Below, piece by piece: positions 1-8,189 of a stretch of 64,000 nt of DNA. How positions within the stretch are numbered: position 1 is the stretch's first letter; every line of letters starts with the position of its first letter. Source of the stretch: Sinorhizobium psoraleae (GTDB lineage Bacteria > Pseudomonadota > Alphaproteobacteria > Rhizobiales > Rhizobiaceae); contig NZ_JABEKV010000003.1 of the NCBI RefSeq assembly GCF_013283645.1, forward strand, positions 1,054,001-1,118,000, given 5' to 3'. A program made the position numbers and the translations under genes. The notes under the pieces were generated by a model. The model did not search any database. It saw only the letters and a program-made list of their open reading frames with translations, and had not been told where the DNA came from.

Positions 1-1172
1 AAGACGTCGAGCGCGCGGCTGATCGTCTCGTCATAGGTGGCGTGCAGCCGCCATGGCCAGCGGTTCTCGGCGAGAATGCGCACCACCTCCTCCAGTTCAC
101 CCTCCATCTGCGACGGCATGTCCGGGCGCGGTTGGCGGAAATCCTCGAAATCGGCTGCGGAGAATACCAGCATCTCTCCGGCGCCATTGTGCCGGAAATA
201 GTCGTCTCCCTGCTTGTATTTCGTCGTGGACGTCCAGCTGAGGAAGTCCTCCTTTTCCTGCTTCGGCTTCTGCGTGAAGAGGTTGTAGGCCATCCGCACC
301 GTCAGCAGGCCGTCGTCGGCGAGCTTTTGGACGACCTCATAGTCGTCCGGGTATTTCTGGTAGCCGCCGCCGGCGTCGATTATGCCGGTGACGCCGAGCC
401 GGTTGAGCTCGCGCATGAAGTGACGCGTCGAATTGATCTGATATTCAATTGGCAGCTTCGGTCCCTTGGCGAGAGTTGCATAGAGAATGGTCGCGTTGGG
501 CTTGGCGAGCAGCAGTCCGGTCGGATTACCGGCGGAGTCGCGAGTGATCTCGCCGCCGGGCGGTTCCGGCGTGTCCTTGGTGTAGCCGACGGCACGCAGG
601 GCGGCGGCGTTGAGCAGCGCCCGATCGTAGAGATGGAGCAGAAAGACCGGCGTGTCCGGCGCGACGGCGTTGATTTCCTCAATGGTCGGCAGCCGCTTCT
701 CGGCGAACTGATGTTCCGTGAAGCCGCCGACGACGCGCACCCATTGCGGCGGCGGCGTGATCGCCACCTGGCGCCTCAACATATCCATAGCATCGGCGAG
801 CGAGCGGATGCCGTCCCAGCGCAGCTCCATGTTGTAGCTCAGCCCGCCGCGTATGACGTGCGTATGGTTGTCGATCAGGCCCGGCAGAGCGCGCCTGCCC
901 TTCAGGTCGATGACCCTAGTGTCCTGGCCTGCAAGAGCCATTACCTCCGCATCCTGTCCGACGGCAAGGAACTTGCCGTCCTTGATGGCAACCGCAGTTG
1001 CATTCGGCTTGGTGCGGTCGAGCGTGGTAACCAGGCCGTGATGCAGGATCAGATCGGCGCTCATTGGATTGTCTCCTGAAATCGAAACTGGATCGGCGGC
1101 GCGCGCCGGTGAAAACAGGCTGGGGAGCGCCAGGGCGGACGCCGCTCCCAGAAAGCCGCGGCGGGTCGGCAT
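1..1172 (-). CDS. YtcJ-like amidohydrolase with Tat signal (C-terminus cut by window edge)
   Basis: This is a metal-dependent hydrolase of the amidohydrolase superfamily, most like the YtcJ type, whose natural substrates are mostly unknown. The frame is open from the ATG at 1172 to the left edge, so the C-terminal part is missing. Residues 1-26 form a twin-arginine signal (TRRGFLGA, a hydrophobic Ala/Leu core, then a site near ARAA), which suggests export of a folded enzyme to the periplasm. The mature part has the PGLIDNHTH metal motif. The start at 1172 overlaps the stop of the XapX gene as ATGA. An in-frame ATG at 1064 has its own AGGAGA ribosome site and would give a form without the signal, so both starts may be used. 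It is the last visible gene of a minus-strand operon with XapX and an isochorismatase-type hydrolase. The family call is firm; the substrate is unknown. Confidence 0.85.
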   Translation of the reverse strand, partial: MPTRRGFLGAASALALPSLFSPARAADPVSISGDNPMSADLILHHGLVTTLDRTKPNATAVAIKDGKFLAVGQDAEVMALAGQDTRVIDLKGRRALPGLIDNHTHVIRGGLSYNMELRWDGIRSLADAMDMLRRQVAITPPPQWVRVVGGFTEHQFAEKRLPTIEEINAVAPDTPVFLLHLYDRALLNAAALRAVGYTKDTPEPPGGEITRDSAGNPTGLLLAKPNATILYATLAKGPKLPIEYQINSTRHFMRELNRLGVTGIIDAGGGYQKYPDDYEVVQKLADDGLLTVRMAYNLFTQKPKQEKEDFLSWTSTTKYKQGDDYFRHNGAGEMLVFSAADFEDFRQPRPDMPSQMEGELEEVVRILAENRWPWRLHATYDETISRALDV

Positions 1173-1462
1173 CAGCCGATCCCCCGGGTTGGCGGCTGAT
1201 CGGGCACAACCTTGTGATCGACCCCGGTCGGCAGTTCCCCGAAAAGGTGCGGGACACAGCGGCTGTTGAACCAGGAAACGTTCACAGGGTTGCCCGATAT
1301 CAGGCGTTTGACGACGGGCACTGCCTGTTCGCCGATGAGGATGCCCAAGAGCCCCACCAGCGCGATTACCGGCGGCGCCGGCGAGCGAACATTGAGCAGG
1401 CCGTAAATGACGCCCACGAGCACCCCGGCGCCAAGCGACAGCAGGTACATTTTCATAGGCAT
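1172..1462 (-). CDS. XapX domain (DUF1427) small membrane protein
   Basis: This 96-residue protein matches the XapX/DUF1427 family of small inner-membrane proteins of unknown function. Two hydrophobic segments lie at about residues 5-22 and 29-48, joined by the short polar loop NVRSPAPP, a hallmark of the family. The C-terminal half is soluble and contains a single Cys; it looks longer than the minimal domain. The stop overlaps the start of the amidohydrolase as ATGA, so the two are probably translationally coupled. XapX genes are often found beside hydrolases, but no reaction is known. The family is clear and the function is open. Confidence 0.8.
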   Translation of the reverse strand: MPMKMYLLSLGAGVLVGVIYGLLNVRSPAPPVIALVGLLGILIGEQAVPVVKRLISGNPVNVSWFNSRCVPHLFGELPTGVDHKVVPDQPPTRGIG

Positions 1463-1509
1463 GGTCCTTTCCGCGAGAGGCGCCGTTCCGCGCGTGGACG
1501 GAACGGCTT

Positions 1510-1558
1510 TAACTCTTTGAAACTACGCAATTCCGGGTGGACTTTCCTGGAATTGCTC
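1510..1558. repeat. Rhizobial intergenic palindromic repeat, copy A
   Basis: Perfect 8-base arms GCAATTCC (1527-1534) and GGAATTGC (1549-1556) flank a 14-base spacer, preceded by TAACTCTTTGAAACTAC. Read on the minus strand it shares the core GCAATTCCAGGAAA and the tail TTTCAAAGAGTTA with the element at 10360-10417. Short repeats of this kind are widespread between genes in Rhizobiaceae. It sits between XapX and the isochorismatase-type gene and may act as an RNA hairpin in the operon. Confidence 0.7.
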
Positions 1559-1577
1559 CAGCTTGGTTTTGGAGGCT

Positions 1578-2234
1578 TCAGTGCCCTTCGGACGCGCCGA
1601 ACATGCTCTTGGCGTAGATGATGCCGAGGCCATAGGAGCCGCCGAACTTCTTGGCGATGCCGGTCGTCATCTCGTAGGTCTCGGTGCGGGCCCAGTCGCG
1701 TTGCAGTTCCAGCATGTATTGCAGCGAGGTCATCGGCCGGACGCCAGCCTGAACCATGCGATCCATGGCGCGCTCGTGCGCTTCATCCGAAACGTCGCCG
1801 CAGGCATCGGCGATCACATAGACCTCGAAGCCCTGGTCGAGCGCCGAGAGCGTTGGTCCGACAATGCAGACGGAGGTCCACAGTCCGCAGAAGACCAGCC
1901 GCTGCTTGCCGATGGCATTGACCTCGTTGATGACAGCCGCGTCCTCCCAGGTATTCATCGAGGTGCGGTCGAGCAGCGCCTGGCCCGGAAAGGCCTCGGT
2001 GATCTCGCCGAACATCGGGCCCGAGAAGGTCTTTTCGGCGACCGTCGTCAAAATGGTGGATACACCAAAGCCCGCGGCGGCATGCGCCACGAGCGCGGCG
2101 TTGTTACGCAGCAATACCGCGTCGATCGATTTCGTCGCAAAAGCCATTTGCGACTGAAAATCGATCATGATCAGCGTGTGATCCTTCGGCGATATCAGAA
2201 GAGAACCAGGGGTCGGCGTGGCGTTCGTCGGCAT
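1578..2234 (-). CDS. Isochorismatase-family cysteine hydrolase (YcaC-like)
   Basis: This 218-residue protein belongs to the isochorismatase/nicotinamidase superfamily of cysteine hydrolases. The likely catalytic Asp lies in MIDFQSQM near the N-terminus and the nucleophilic Cys in LWTSVCIVG, and the length and long C-terminal tail recall the YcaC subgroup, whose substrates are largely undefined. The start at 2234 is preferred over an in-frame ATG at 2246 because the sequence between them supplies GGAGGT six bases upstream of the second ATG. It is the first gene of the minus-strand set that continues with XapX and the amidohydrolase, which suggests a hydrolytic pathway for an amide or cyclic amide. 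That pathway is inferred from context only. Confidence 0.85.
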   Translation of the reverse strand: MPTNATPTPGSLLISPKDHTLIMIDFQSQMAFATKSIDAVLLRNNAALVAHAAAGFGVSTILTTVAEKTFSGPMFGEITEAFPGQALLDRTSMNTWEDAAVINEVNAIGKQRLVFCGLWTSVCIVGPTLSALDQGFEVYVIADACGDVSDEAHERAMDRMVQAGVRPMTSLQYMLELQRDWARTETYEMTTGIAKKFGGSYGLGIIYAKSMFGASEGH

Positions 2235-2246
2235 AGAGACCTCCAT

Positions 2247-2573
2247 AAAGTTATAGGACTGGGCACAACCTAGTACGTGCGAGAGGATGCTGATTGTAAA
2301 TCACTGCGCTCATTGTCGAAAATTGCTCGGCCGGGTGATCTTTCTTCATCGACCTTCGCAAACCTCATTCAAGTAGCTTAGCATGACAAGTCAAAGACGC
2401 CCGGGAAGGACGATGTGTTCGCGACCGGGCGGCGCGGCGCATTACGTCCCCCGGCGATCATGGCGATATCTCTTGGACGCGATGTGCGGCGAGCGCTTTC
2501 CGATTGCAGCGTTTGCCCGGTTCTCGTAGTCGACTATAGTCCTCTCCACGCATTCCTTTCCCATCGGTATTCA
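2247..2573. other. Divergent intergenic region, isochorismatase-type gene / LacI regulator
   Basis: This stretch separates the minus-strand hydrolase operon from the plus-strand LacI-type gene and must hold promoters for both. Its centre is more AT-rich than its surroundings. I see no convincing palindrome in it. The LacI-type frame stays open back to 2415, but that extension has no ribosome site and no family resemblance. Confidence 0.4.
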
Positions 2574-3596
2574 ATGTCCTCCGAAGAACGAAAAAAAACT
2601 CGTGTTACGCTCCTCGATGTCGCGCGACACGCAAACGTCTCCCGCGCGACCGCCTCTCTGGTCCTTCGCAAGAGCCCTCTGGTCGGCAGCGAAACACGTA
2701 TGCGCGTCGAAGAGGCGATGCGCGACCTCGGTTATGTCTACAATATCGGTGCCGCCCGCCTGCGCGTCGAACGCAGCCAGATCATCGGTGCCATCGTCCC
2801 AAACCTAACCAATCCCTTCTTCGCGGAGCTCCTGTCAGGCATCGAGGAAATCATCGGCGCGACCGGCAAGGTCGTCATCCTCGCCAAAAGCGGGGATCGA
2901 GTCGAGCAACAGGAAATGCTGCTCCGGCGCATGCGTGAACACGGTGTGGATGGGGTCATCCTCTGCCCTGCCGCCCACACCGAATCGACGCTCTCCGAGC
3001 AGATAACCGCTTGGGACATGCCGGTGGTGCAGGTGTTGCGCCACATCTCCTTCGATATGGATTATGTCGGAGCCGACTATGCAACAGGGATGCGCCAGGC
3101 GGTGGATTATCTCGCCTCGCTCGGCCACGAGAGAATTGCCTTTGCCGTCCACGGCCCGGTCCACTCCGCCTATCAGGAACGCGTAGACGGATTTCGCGAC
3201 GCCATGCTGTCGCGTGGTCTCGATCCGAGCATCCTGATCCGCTTTCCGACGCAACTCGGTGAAATCGCCAAGGCGACCCATCTTCTTTTTGACCGGGCGA
3301 TACGGCCGACCGCCGTGATATGCTTCAATCACCTTGTGGCCCTGGGGCTTTCTGCGGGACTTCAGGATTGTGGACTGACGATCGGCCGCGATCTGTCCCT
3401 GATCGGCTTCGACGATGTGGCGGACGCCGAGGCGATCCGCCCAAGGCTTACTTCGGTCTCGACCGGCCCCGTCGCTATCGGCGAAATGGCGGCACGACTC
3501 CTCGTCGAACGGATCGCCGATCCGGCCCTGCCGCCGCGCCGCCTGGTGAACGACACGACCTTGCACATCCGCCAATCCTGCGGCCGACCCAACTGA
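2574..3596 (+). CDS. LacI-family transcriptional regulator
   Basis: This 340-residue regulator has the LacI helix-turn-helix at residues 10-35 (TLLDVARHANVSRATAS), the hinge region with the RLR motif that enters the minor groove, and a type 1 periplasmic-binding-protein core that binds an effector. Length and layout are standard. The ATG at 2574 is chosen because the family homology begins a few residues later; the upstream open frame is not family sequence. It lies directly before a polar amino-acid-type ABC transporter, with a perfect palindrome (3639-3652) in between, so it probably controls that operon. LacI members more often respond to sugars, so the ligand here is uncertain. Confidence 0.9.
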   Translation: MSSEERKKTRVTLLDVARHANVSRATASLVLRKSPLVGSETRMRVEEAMRDLGYVYNIGAARLRVERSQIIGAIVPNLTNPFFAELLSGIEEIIGATGKVVILAKSGDRVEQQEMLLRRMREHGVDGVILCPAAHTESTLSEQITAWDMPVVQVLRHISFDMDYVGADYATGMRQAVDYLASLGHERIAFAVHGPVHSAYQERVDGFRDAMLSRGLDPSILIRFPTQLGEIAKATHLLFDRAIRPTAVICFNHLVALGLSAGLQDCGLTIGRDLSLIGFDDVADAEAIRPRLTSVSTGPVAIGEMAARLLVERIADPALPPRRLVNDTTLHIRQSCGRPN

Positions 3597-3638
3597 AAAT
3601 TTGACGATCACCACGGTTGACGCCCGCCTGGAAACATT

Positions 3639-3652
3639 TTAGATCGATCTAA
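3639..3652. promoter_or_regulatory. Perfect palindrome, candidate LacI-type operator
   Basis: TTAGATCGATCTAA is a perfect 14-base palindrome with a central CG, the form expected for LacI-family operators. It lies between the LacI-type gene and the first permease gene, 60 bases before the latter's start. Confidence 0.6.
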
Positions 3653-3711
3653 GTGACGTGAACGCGGGGAGGCGCGACGTCCGTCTCGGTGGTTTGGGAG
3701 GAGGTCCCGGC

Positions 3712-4380
3712 ATGTACGAATTCAATTTCACACCTGTCCTGGCGTCCTTCGACCAGTTGCTGGTCGGTGCCTGGCTGACGGTCCGCCTGTCGTGCGCCGC
3801 CATGCTGATCGGTCTCGTCGTCTCCATCGTCTGCGCCTGGGGAAAGACGTCCGGGCCGAAGATCCTGCGTACCGTGATCGACGGCTATATCGAGATCATC
3901 CGCAATACGCCTTTCCTCGTGCAGATCTTCTTCATCTTCTTCGGCATGCCGTCGCTTGGCCTGAGGCTGTCGCCGAACAGTGCGGCGCTCCTGGCGCTCG
4001 TTGTCAATTTCGGTGCCTATGGCACGGAGATCATCCGTGCCGGCATCGAGTCGATCCACAAGGGCCAGGTGGAGGCGGGGTGGGCCTTGGGCCTGTCGAG
4101 GGCGCAGATCTTTCGCTACGTGATCATGAAGCCGGCCCTGCGGACCGTCTATCCTGCGCTCACCAGCCAGTTCATCTACCTGATGCTGAATACCAGTGTC
4201 GTGTCTGTCATCTCTGCGGATGACTTGGCTGCCGCCGGAAACGACCTCCAGTCCGCAACCTTCGCGAGCTTCGAGGTCTATATCGCGGTCACCTTGATCT
4301 ATCTCGTTTTGTCGGTCGGCTTCTCCGCGCTGTTTTACGCGGTCGAGAAAATGGCCTTCAAATACCCGCTCAGCCGCTGA
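3712..4380 (+). CDS. Polar amino-acid-type ABC transporter permease 1
   Basis: This 222-residue inner-membrane protein belongs to the HisM/HisQ family of ABC permeases. It has about five hydrophobic segments and the cytoplasmic EAA loop near residues 110-150 (EIIRAGIESIHKGQVEAGWALGL) that contacts the ATPase. A frame open from a GTG at 3658 adds residues without family match; the ATG at 3712 follows a strong GGAGGAGGT and is preferred. It starts an operon of permease, permease, binding protein and ATPase, followed by a dehydrogenase. The substrate is not clear from sequence and could be an amino acid or another small carboxylate. Confidence 0.9.
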   Translation: MYEFNFTPVLASFDQLLVGAWLTVRLSCAAMLIGLVVSIVCAWGKTSGPKILRTVIDGYIEIIRNTPFLVQIFFIFFGMPSLGLRLSPNSAALLALVVNFGAYGTEIIRAGIESIHKGQVEAGWALGLSRAQIFRYVIMKPALRTVYPALTSQFIYLMLNTSVVSVISADDLAAAGNDLQSATFASFEVYIAVTLIYLVLSVGFSALFYAVEKMAFKYPLSR

Positions 4381-4391
4381 GGAGCGCTGCC

Positions 4392-5048
4392 ATGATCAGA
4401 ATCTTCGGCTGGAACGAGTTCCTCGTCATTGTTATGGCGGCGCAATGGACGATTGCGCTTTCGGCCATCGCCTTTGCCGGTGGCAGCGTCGGCGGACTGT
4501 TGATCGCATTGATGCGCGTGTCCGAAGTGCGGGCTTTCCGTCTCTTCGCCACCGGTTTCATCCGCGTTTTCCAGGGAACGCCGCTGCTGATGCAGCTTTT
4601 CCTGGTGTTCTTTGGCATGAATATCTTCGGCTTTGCGATCAACCCCTGGATCGCCGCGACGATAGCGCTAGCGCTTCACGCCAGCGCCTTTCTGGGCGAG
4701 ATCTGGCGCGGCTGCATCGAAGCGGTGCCGAAGGGGCAGGGCGAGGCCGCGACGGCGCTTGGCCTGCGCTACTATCATTCCATGCGCCACGTGATCCTGC
4801 CCCAGGCGATCCGCATCGCGGTCGCGCCGACCGTCGGCTTCCTGGTCCAGCTGATAAAGGGCACGTCGCTCGCATCGATCATCGGCTTTACCGAGCTGAC
4901 CCGGCAAGGGCAGATCATCAACAACGCGACCTTCAGCCCATTTCTCGTATTCGGCACGGTGGCCGCTATCTATTTCCTCTTGTGCTGGCCGCTGTCGCTG
5001 GTCGCACGTCGAATGGAAACCCGCTTTTCCCGCGCAACGGCACGTTGA
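4392..5048 (+). CDS. Polar amino-acid-type ABC transporter permease 2
   Basis: This 218-residue permease is the partner of the preceding one in a heterodimeric HisMQ-type channel. The EAA loop is visible around residues 100-135 (GEIWRGCIEAVPKGQGEAA) with the conserved Gly nine residues later. It begins 11 bases after the first permease, with GAGGAGC just before the ATG, so the two are co-translated. About five transmembrane segments are evident and the length is typical. Confidence 0.9.
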   Translation: MIRIFGWNEFLVIVMAAQWTIALSAIAFAGGSVGGLLIALMRVSEVRAFRLFATGFIRVFQGTPLLMQLFLVFFGMNIFGFAINPWIAATIALALHASAFLGEIWRGCIEAVPKGQGEAATALGLRYYHSMRHVILPQAIRIAVAPTVGFLVQLIKGTSLASIIGFTELTRQGQIINNATFSPFLVFGTVAAIYFLLCWPLSLVARRMETRFSRATAR

Positions 5049-5094
5049 CGGGCCCCGCCGGCGGGAGGGCCGGCATGTGAGAAGGGAAGGAAGA

Positions 5095-5892
5095 ATGAAT
5101 ATCTCGAGACGCATGGCAATGTCGGTTCTTGGCGCTGCACTTCTCGCCGGTTTCGTGTCCCCCGCTGCCGCGCAGACGGTGGAGGCGATCAAGTCGGCCG
5201 GAACCGTCAAGGTTGGAATGCTGGTCGATTTTCCGCCGTTCGGGATTATGGACGCGAGCAACAATCCGGACGGCTATGACGCGGACGTCGCGAAATTGCT
5301 TGCCAAGGAACTCGGCGTCGAGGTGACGATCGTGCCCGTGACCGGCCCGAACCGCATCCCCTATCTGCAGAGCAACCAGGTGGACCTGCTTGTCGCTTCG
5401 CTGGGCATCACCGAAGAGCGCGCCAAGAACGTCGATTTCTCGCAGCCCTATGCTGGTATCTCGATCGGCGTGTTCGGCGCCCAGGATCAGGCAGTCGCAA
5501 AGCCGGAAGACCTGGCCGGCAAGACGATCGGCGTTGCGCGCGCCAGCACGCAGGATACGGCGGTCACCAAGATCGCGCCGCCGGACGCCAACATCCAGCG
5601 TTTTGACGACGATGCCAGCGCGGTGCAGGCATTGCTTTCCGGCCAGGTCGAGCTGATCGGCGTGTCCAACGTCGTCGCCCAGCAGATCGAGGCGGCTGCC
5701 CCCGGGCGGTTCAATCAGAAGCTCGTTTTGAACCAGCAGGTTCAGGGCATCGCCGTCCGCAAGGGATCGAGCGAGATGCTGAGCTTCGTCAATACCTTCC
5801 TCGACAAGGTCAAGACGGACGGACAGCTCAATGCCATTCACGAAAAGTGGCTCGGTTCTCCGCTGCCGGACTTCGTGACCAAAGCGAAATAA
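5095..5892 (+). CDS. ABC transporter substrate-binding protein, amino-acid type (SBP_bac_3)
   Basis: This 265-residue periplasmic binding protein gives the transporter its specificity. Residues 1-27 form a Sec signal ending near PAAAQ. The mature part carries the family's [12 protein letters not shown] start, the [15 protein letters not shown] helix and the [19 protein letters not shown] segment whose Arg usually pairs with the ligand carboxylate. A GTG six codons upstream (5077) is possible, but the ATG at 5095 has GAAGGAAG at good spacing and begins a cleaner signal peptide. The ligand is unresolved; the neighbouring 2-hydroxyacid dehydrogenase suggests a compound that becomes a 2-oxo or 2-hydroxy acid. 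Confidence 0.9.
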   Translation: MNISRRMAMSVLGAALLAGFVSPAAAQTVEAIKSAGTVKVGMLVDFPPFGIMDASNNPDGYDADVAKLLAKELGVEVTIVPVTGPNRIPYLQSNQVDLLVASLGITEERAKNVDFSQPYAGISIGVFGAQDQAVAKPEDLAGKTIGVARASTQDTAVTKIAPPDANIQRFDDDASAVQALLSGQVELIGVSNVVAQQIEAAAPGRFNQKLVLNQQVQGIAVRKGSSEMLSFVNTFLDKVKTDGQLNAIHEKWLGSPLPDFVTKAK

Positions 5893-5912
5893 GAAAACTG
5901 GAGCCCCTCGCG

Positions 5913-6692
5913 ATGAACATGGTAAGCGAAATCGCCTCCGCCCCCGCTGCGCGCGGGGCTTCTGATCCGGCCGTGCGCATGGAGGACGTCAACAAGTGGT
6001 ATGGGTCCTTTCATGCCCTGAAGAACGTCAACCTGACCGTCGGCCGGGGCGAGCGGATCGTTATTTGCGGACCTTCGGGCTCCGGCAAGTCGACGATGAT
6101 CCGCTGCATCAACCAGCTCGAGACCATTCATTCGGGTAGGATCGTCGTCGATGGTCATGACCTGACCCCCGGTGGAAAGAATGTCGATCTGATCCGCCAG
6201 GAAACCGGCATGGTCTTCCAGCAGTTCAATCTGTTTCCCCATATGACGGTACTCGAGAACTGCACGCTCGCTCCGATGAAAGTGCGCGGCGTGACGAAAG
6301 CCGAAGCCGAAGAGACGGCCATGAAGTTTCTCAGGCGCGTGCGCATCCCCGAGCAGGCGGCGAAATATCCGGCGCAGCTTTCGGGCGGACAGCAGCAGCG
6401 CGTGGCGATCGCGCGCGCGCTCTGCATGAATCCGAAGATCATGCTTTTCGACGAGCCGACTTCGGCACTCGATCCGGAAATGGTGAAGGAAGTACTGGAC
6501 ACCATGGTGGATCTCGCGAACGAAGGCATGACTATGCTCTGCGTGACGCACGAGATGGGCTTCGCGCGAAGCGTGGCCGATCGCGTCGTGTTCATGGATC
6601 GCGGCGAAATCCTCGAAGTCGCAACGCCCGATACCTTCTTCAGTGCTCCGCAACACGAGCGCACACGATTCTTCCTCGGCCAGATCTCCTGA
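5913..6692 (+). CDS. Amino-acid-type ABC transporter ATPase (GlnQ/HisP family)
   Basis: This 259-residue ATPase powers the transporter encoded just upstream. Walker A is GPSGSGKST, the Q-loop is in FQQFNLFPH, the ABC signature is LSGGQQQR, Walker B is [11 protein letters not shown] and the switch His is in CVTHEMGF. The frame is open further upstream into the binding-protein gene, but the ATG at 5913 lies 20 bases after that gene and begins the expected short N-terminal leader. Spacing supports a single mRNA for all four transporter genes. Confidence 0.92.
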   Translation: MNMVSEIASAPAARGASDPAVRMEDVNKWYGSFHALKNVNLTVGRGERIVICGPSGSGKSTMIRCINQLETIHSGRIVVDGHDLTPGGKNVDLIRQETGMVFQQFNLFPHMTVLENCTLAPMKVRGVTKAEAEETAMKFLRRVRIPEQAAKYPAQLSGGQQQRVAIARALCMNPKIMLFDEPTSALDPEMVKEVLDTMVDLANEGMTMLCVTHEMGFARSVADRVVFMDRGEILEVATPDTFFSAPQHERTRFFLGQIS

Positions 6693-6825
6693 CGGACGCC
6701 GCACTCAGCTGAAGCGGGTCGCGTTCAAGCGAATTTCGACACGCTTCAAGTTTTTGTTTTCATGCATGTTGTTGTCCCGAAGCGATGCGCGCTTTTAGGC
6801 GACATGCAATAGTTGGAGTTTAGAC

Positions 6826-7764
6826 GTGAAACCAGATTTGTTGCTCGTAGAGCCAATGATGCCGCTCGTCATGGAGGAGCTTTACCGGGATTATACGGTC
6901 CACAGGCTCTATGAGGCCGGCGACCAGCCGGCGCTCGACGCCGCGCTTTCTTCCATTCGCGCGGTTGCCACCGGCGGCGGTTCGGGCCTGTCCAATGGCT
7001 GGATCGAGAAGCTTCCTTCGCTTGGGATTATCGCGATCAACGGGGTCGGCACGGACAAGGTCGATCTTGCCTTTGCGCGCAGCCGCAACATCGACGTGAC
7101 GACGACACCGGGCGTGCTCACCGATGACGTAGCGGACCTGGGTATCGCGCTCATGCTTGCGGTGCTGCGCCGGCTCGGCGAGGGTGACAGGCTGGTGCGG
7201 GAAGGCCGTTGGGCGGCGGGCGAACAATTGCCGCTCGGCCATAGCCCGAAGGGCAAGCGGATCGGCGTGCTCGGCCTCGGGCAGATCGGGCGCGCGTTGG
7301 CGCTCCGCGCGGAGGCCTTCGGCATGTCGGTGCGCTACTGGAACCGCTCCAGGCTGACCGACGTCAACTGGGTGGCCCATGAAAGCCCAGCCGATCTCGC
7401 CCGTGACAGCGATGTGCTCGCCGTCTGCGTGGCGGCGAGTGCCGCAACCCAGAACATCGTCGACGCCTCCGTGCTTGAAGCACTCGGCCGCCAGGGCATC
7501 GTCATAAACGTCGCGCGCGGCAGCGTCATCGACGAGGACGCCTTGATCGGGGCGCTGAGATCCGGAACGATCGCGGGTGCGGGGCTCGACGTCTTCGTCA
7601 ACGAGCCGAAGATCCGCAGCGAATTCTATTCGACGCCGAATACCGTGCTCATGCCGCATCAGGGCAGCGCGACGGTCGAGACGCGCATAGCCATGGGGCA
7701 ACTCGTGCTTGCGAATCTCGCCGCCCATTTTGCCGGCGGGAAATCGCCGAATATCGTCAACTGA
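6826..7764 (+). CDS. D-2-hydroxyacid dehydrogenase (GhrB/hydroxypyruvate reductase-like)
   Basis: This 312-residue NAD(P)-dependent enzyme reduces a 2-oxo acid to a D-2-hydroxy acid or the reverse. The Rossmann motif is GVLGLGQIGR near residue 145. The catalytic Arg is in VARGSVID, the Glu in NEPKIRS and the His in MPHQGSAT, so all three active-site positions are present. It starts at a GTG with GGAG eight bases upstream. It follows the ABC transporter by 133 bases, and the next small gene follows by 13 bases, so it may process the imported compound. Glyoxylate or hydroxypyruvate are possible substrates but unproven. Confidence 0.88.
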   Translation: MKPDLLLVEPMMPLVMEELYRDYTVHRLYEAGDQPALDAALSSIRAVATGGGSGLSNGWIEKLPSLGIIAINGVGTDKVDLAFARSRNIDVTTTPGVLTDDVADLGIALMLAVLRRLGEGDRLVREGRWAAGEQLPLGHSPKGKRIGVLGLGQIGRALALRAEAFGMSVRYWNRSRLTDVNWVAHESPADLARDSDVLAVCVAASAATQNIVDASVLEALGRQGIVINVARGSVIDEDALIGALRSGTIAGAGLDVFVNEPKIRSEFYSTPNTVLMPHQGSATVETRIAMGQLVLANLAAHFAGGKSPNIVN

Positions 7765-7777
7765 AGCGGGGACCATC

Positions 7778-8101
7778 ATGATTGTTCGCCAAGCCCTTTT
7801 TGAGGGCATGATACATCCTGGCCGTGAGGGGGCATTCCGTGCCTACGTGGCGGAGAAGCTGATGCCGCTTTGGCAGGCCTTTCCGGGCGTCCGGGAAGTC
7901 AGGGTTCTCCATGCCGTGGAGCGCGATGCGGGAGCGACGCCGTTCGCGATGATCCTTTCCACCGCCTACGATGATCGCGAAGCTCTAGCGCAGGCCCTGG
8001 AATCACCTGTGCGCTACGAGAGCCGCGAGATGACCAAGGGCCTGCTGGAGATGTTCGACGGACACATCCATCATCATGTGTTCGAGCTTAGCCAAGACTA
8101 G
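7778..8101 (+). CDS. Small dimeric alpha/beta-barrel-type protein (EthD/antibiotic monooxygenase-like fold)
   Basis: This 107-residue protein looks like a ferredoxin-like dimeric alpha/beta-barrel member: an opening MIVRQALFEGMI strand, a helix with AYVAEKLMPLWQAFPGVREVRVL, and a C-terminal strand ending HIHHHVFEL. The His-rich DGHIHHH stretch could bind metal or shape the active site. It begins 13 bases after the dehydrogenase, so it is probably the last gene of that operon. Proteins of this fold are small oxygenases, isomerases or accessory proteins; the reaction cannot be named here. Confidence 0.6.
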   Translation: MIVRQALFEGMIHPGREGAFRAYVAEKLMPLWQAFPGVREVRVLHAVERDAGATPFAMILSTAYDDREALAQALESPVRYESREMTKGLLEMFDGHIHHHVFELSQD

Positions 8102-8189
8102 GAAGAGGCGCCTCAGGCGCAAACGTCATATGGCATCTTGACTGTTCTCGGCATCACAAGAGGATAAGAAATCGACGAACTGGTGAACG

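Noticed and set aside
6727-6762. Hairpin AAGCG/CGCTT followed by T-rich sequence after the ABC ATPase gene
   Set aside because: The stem is only five base pairs and AT-weak, so I do not call it a terminator.
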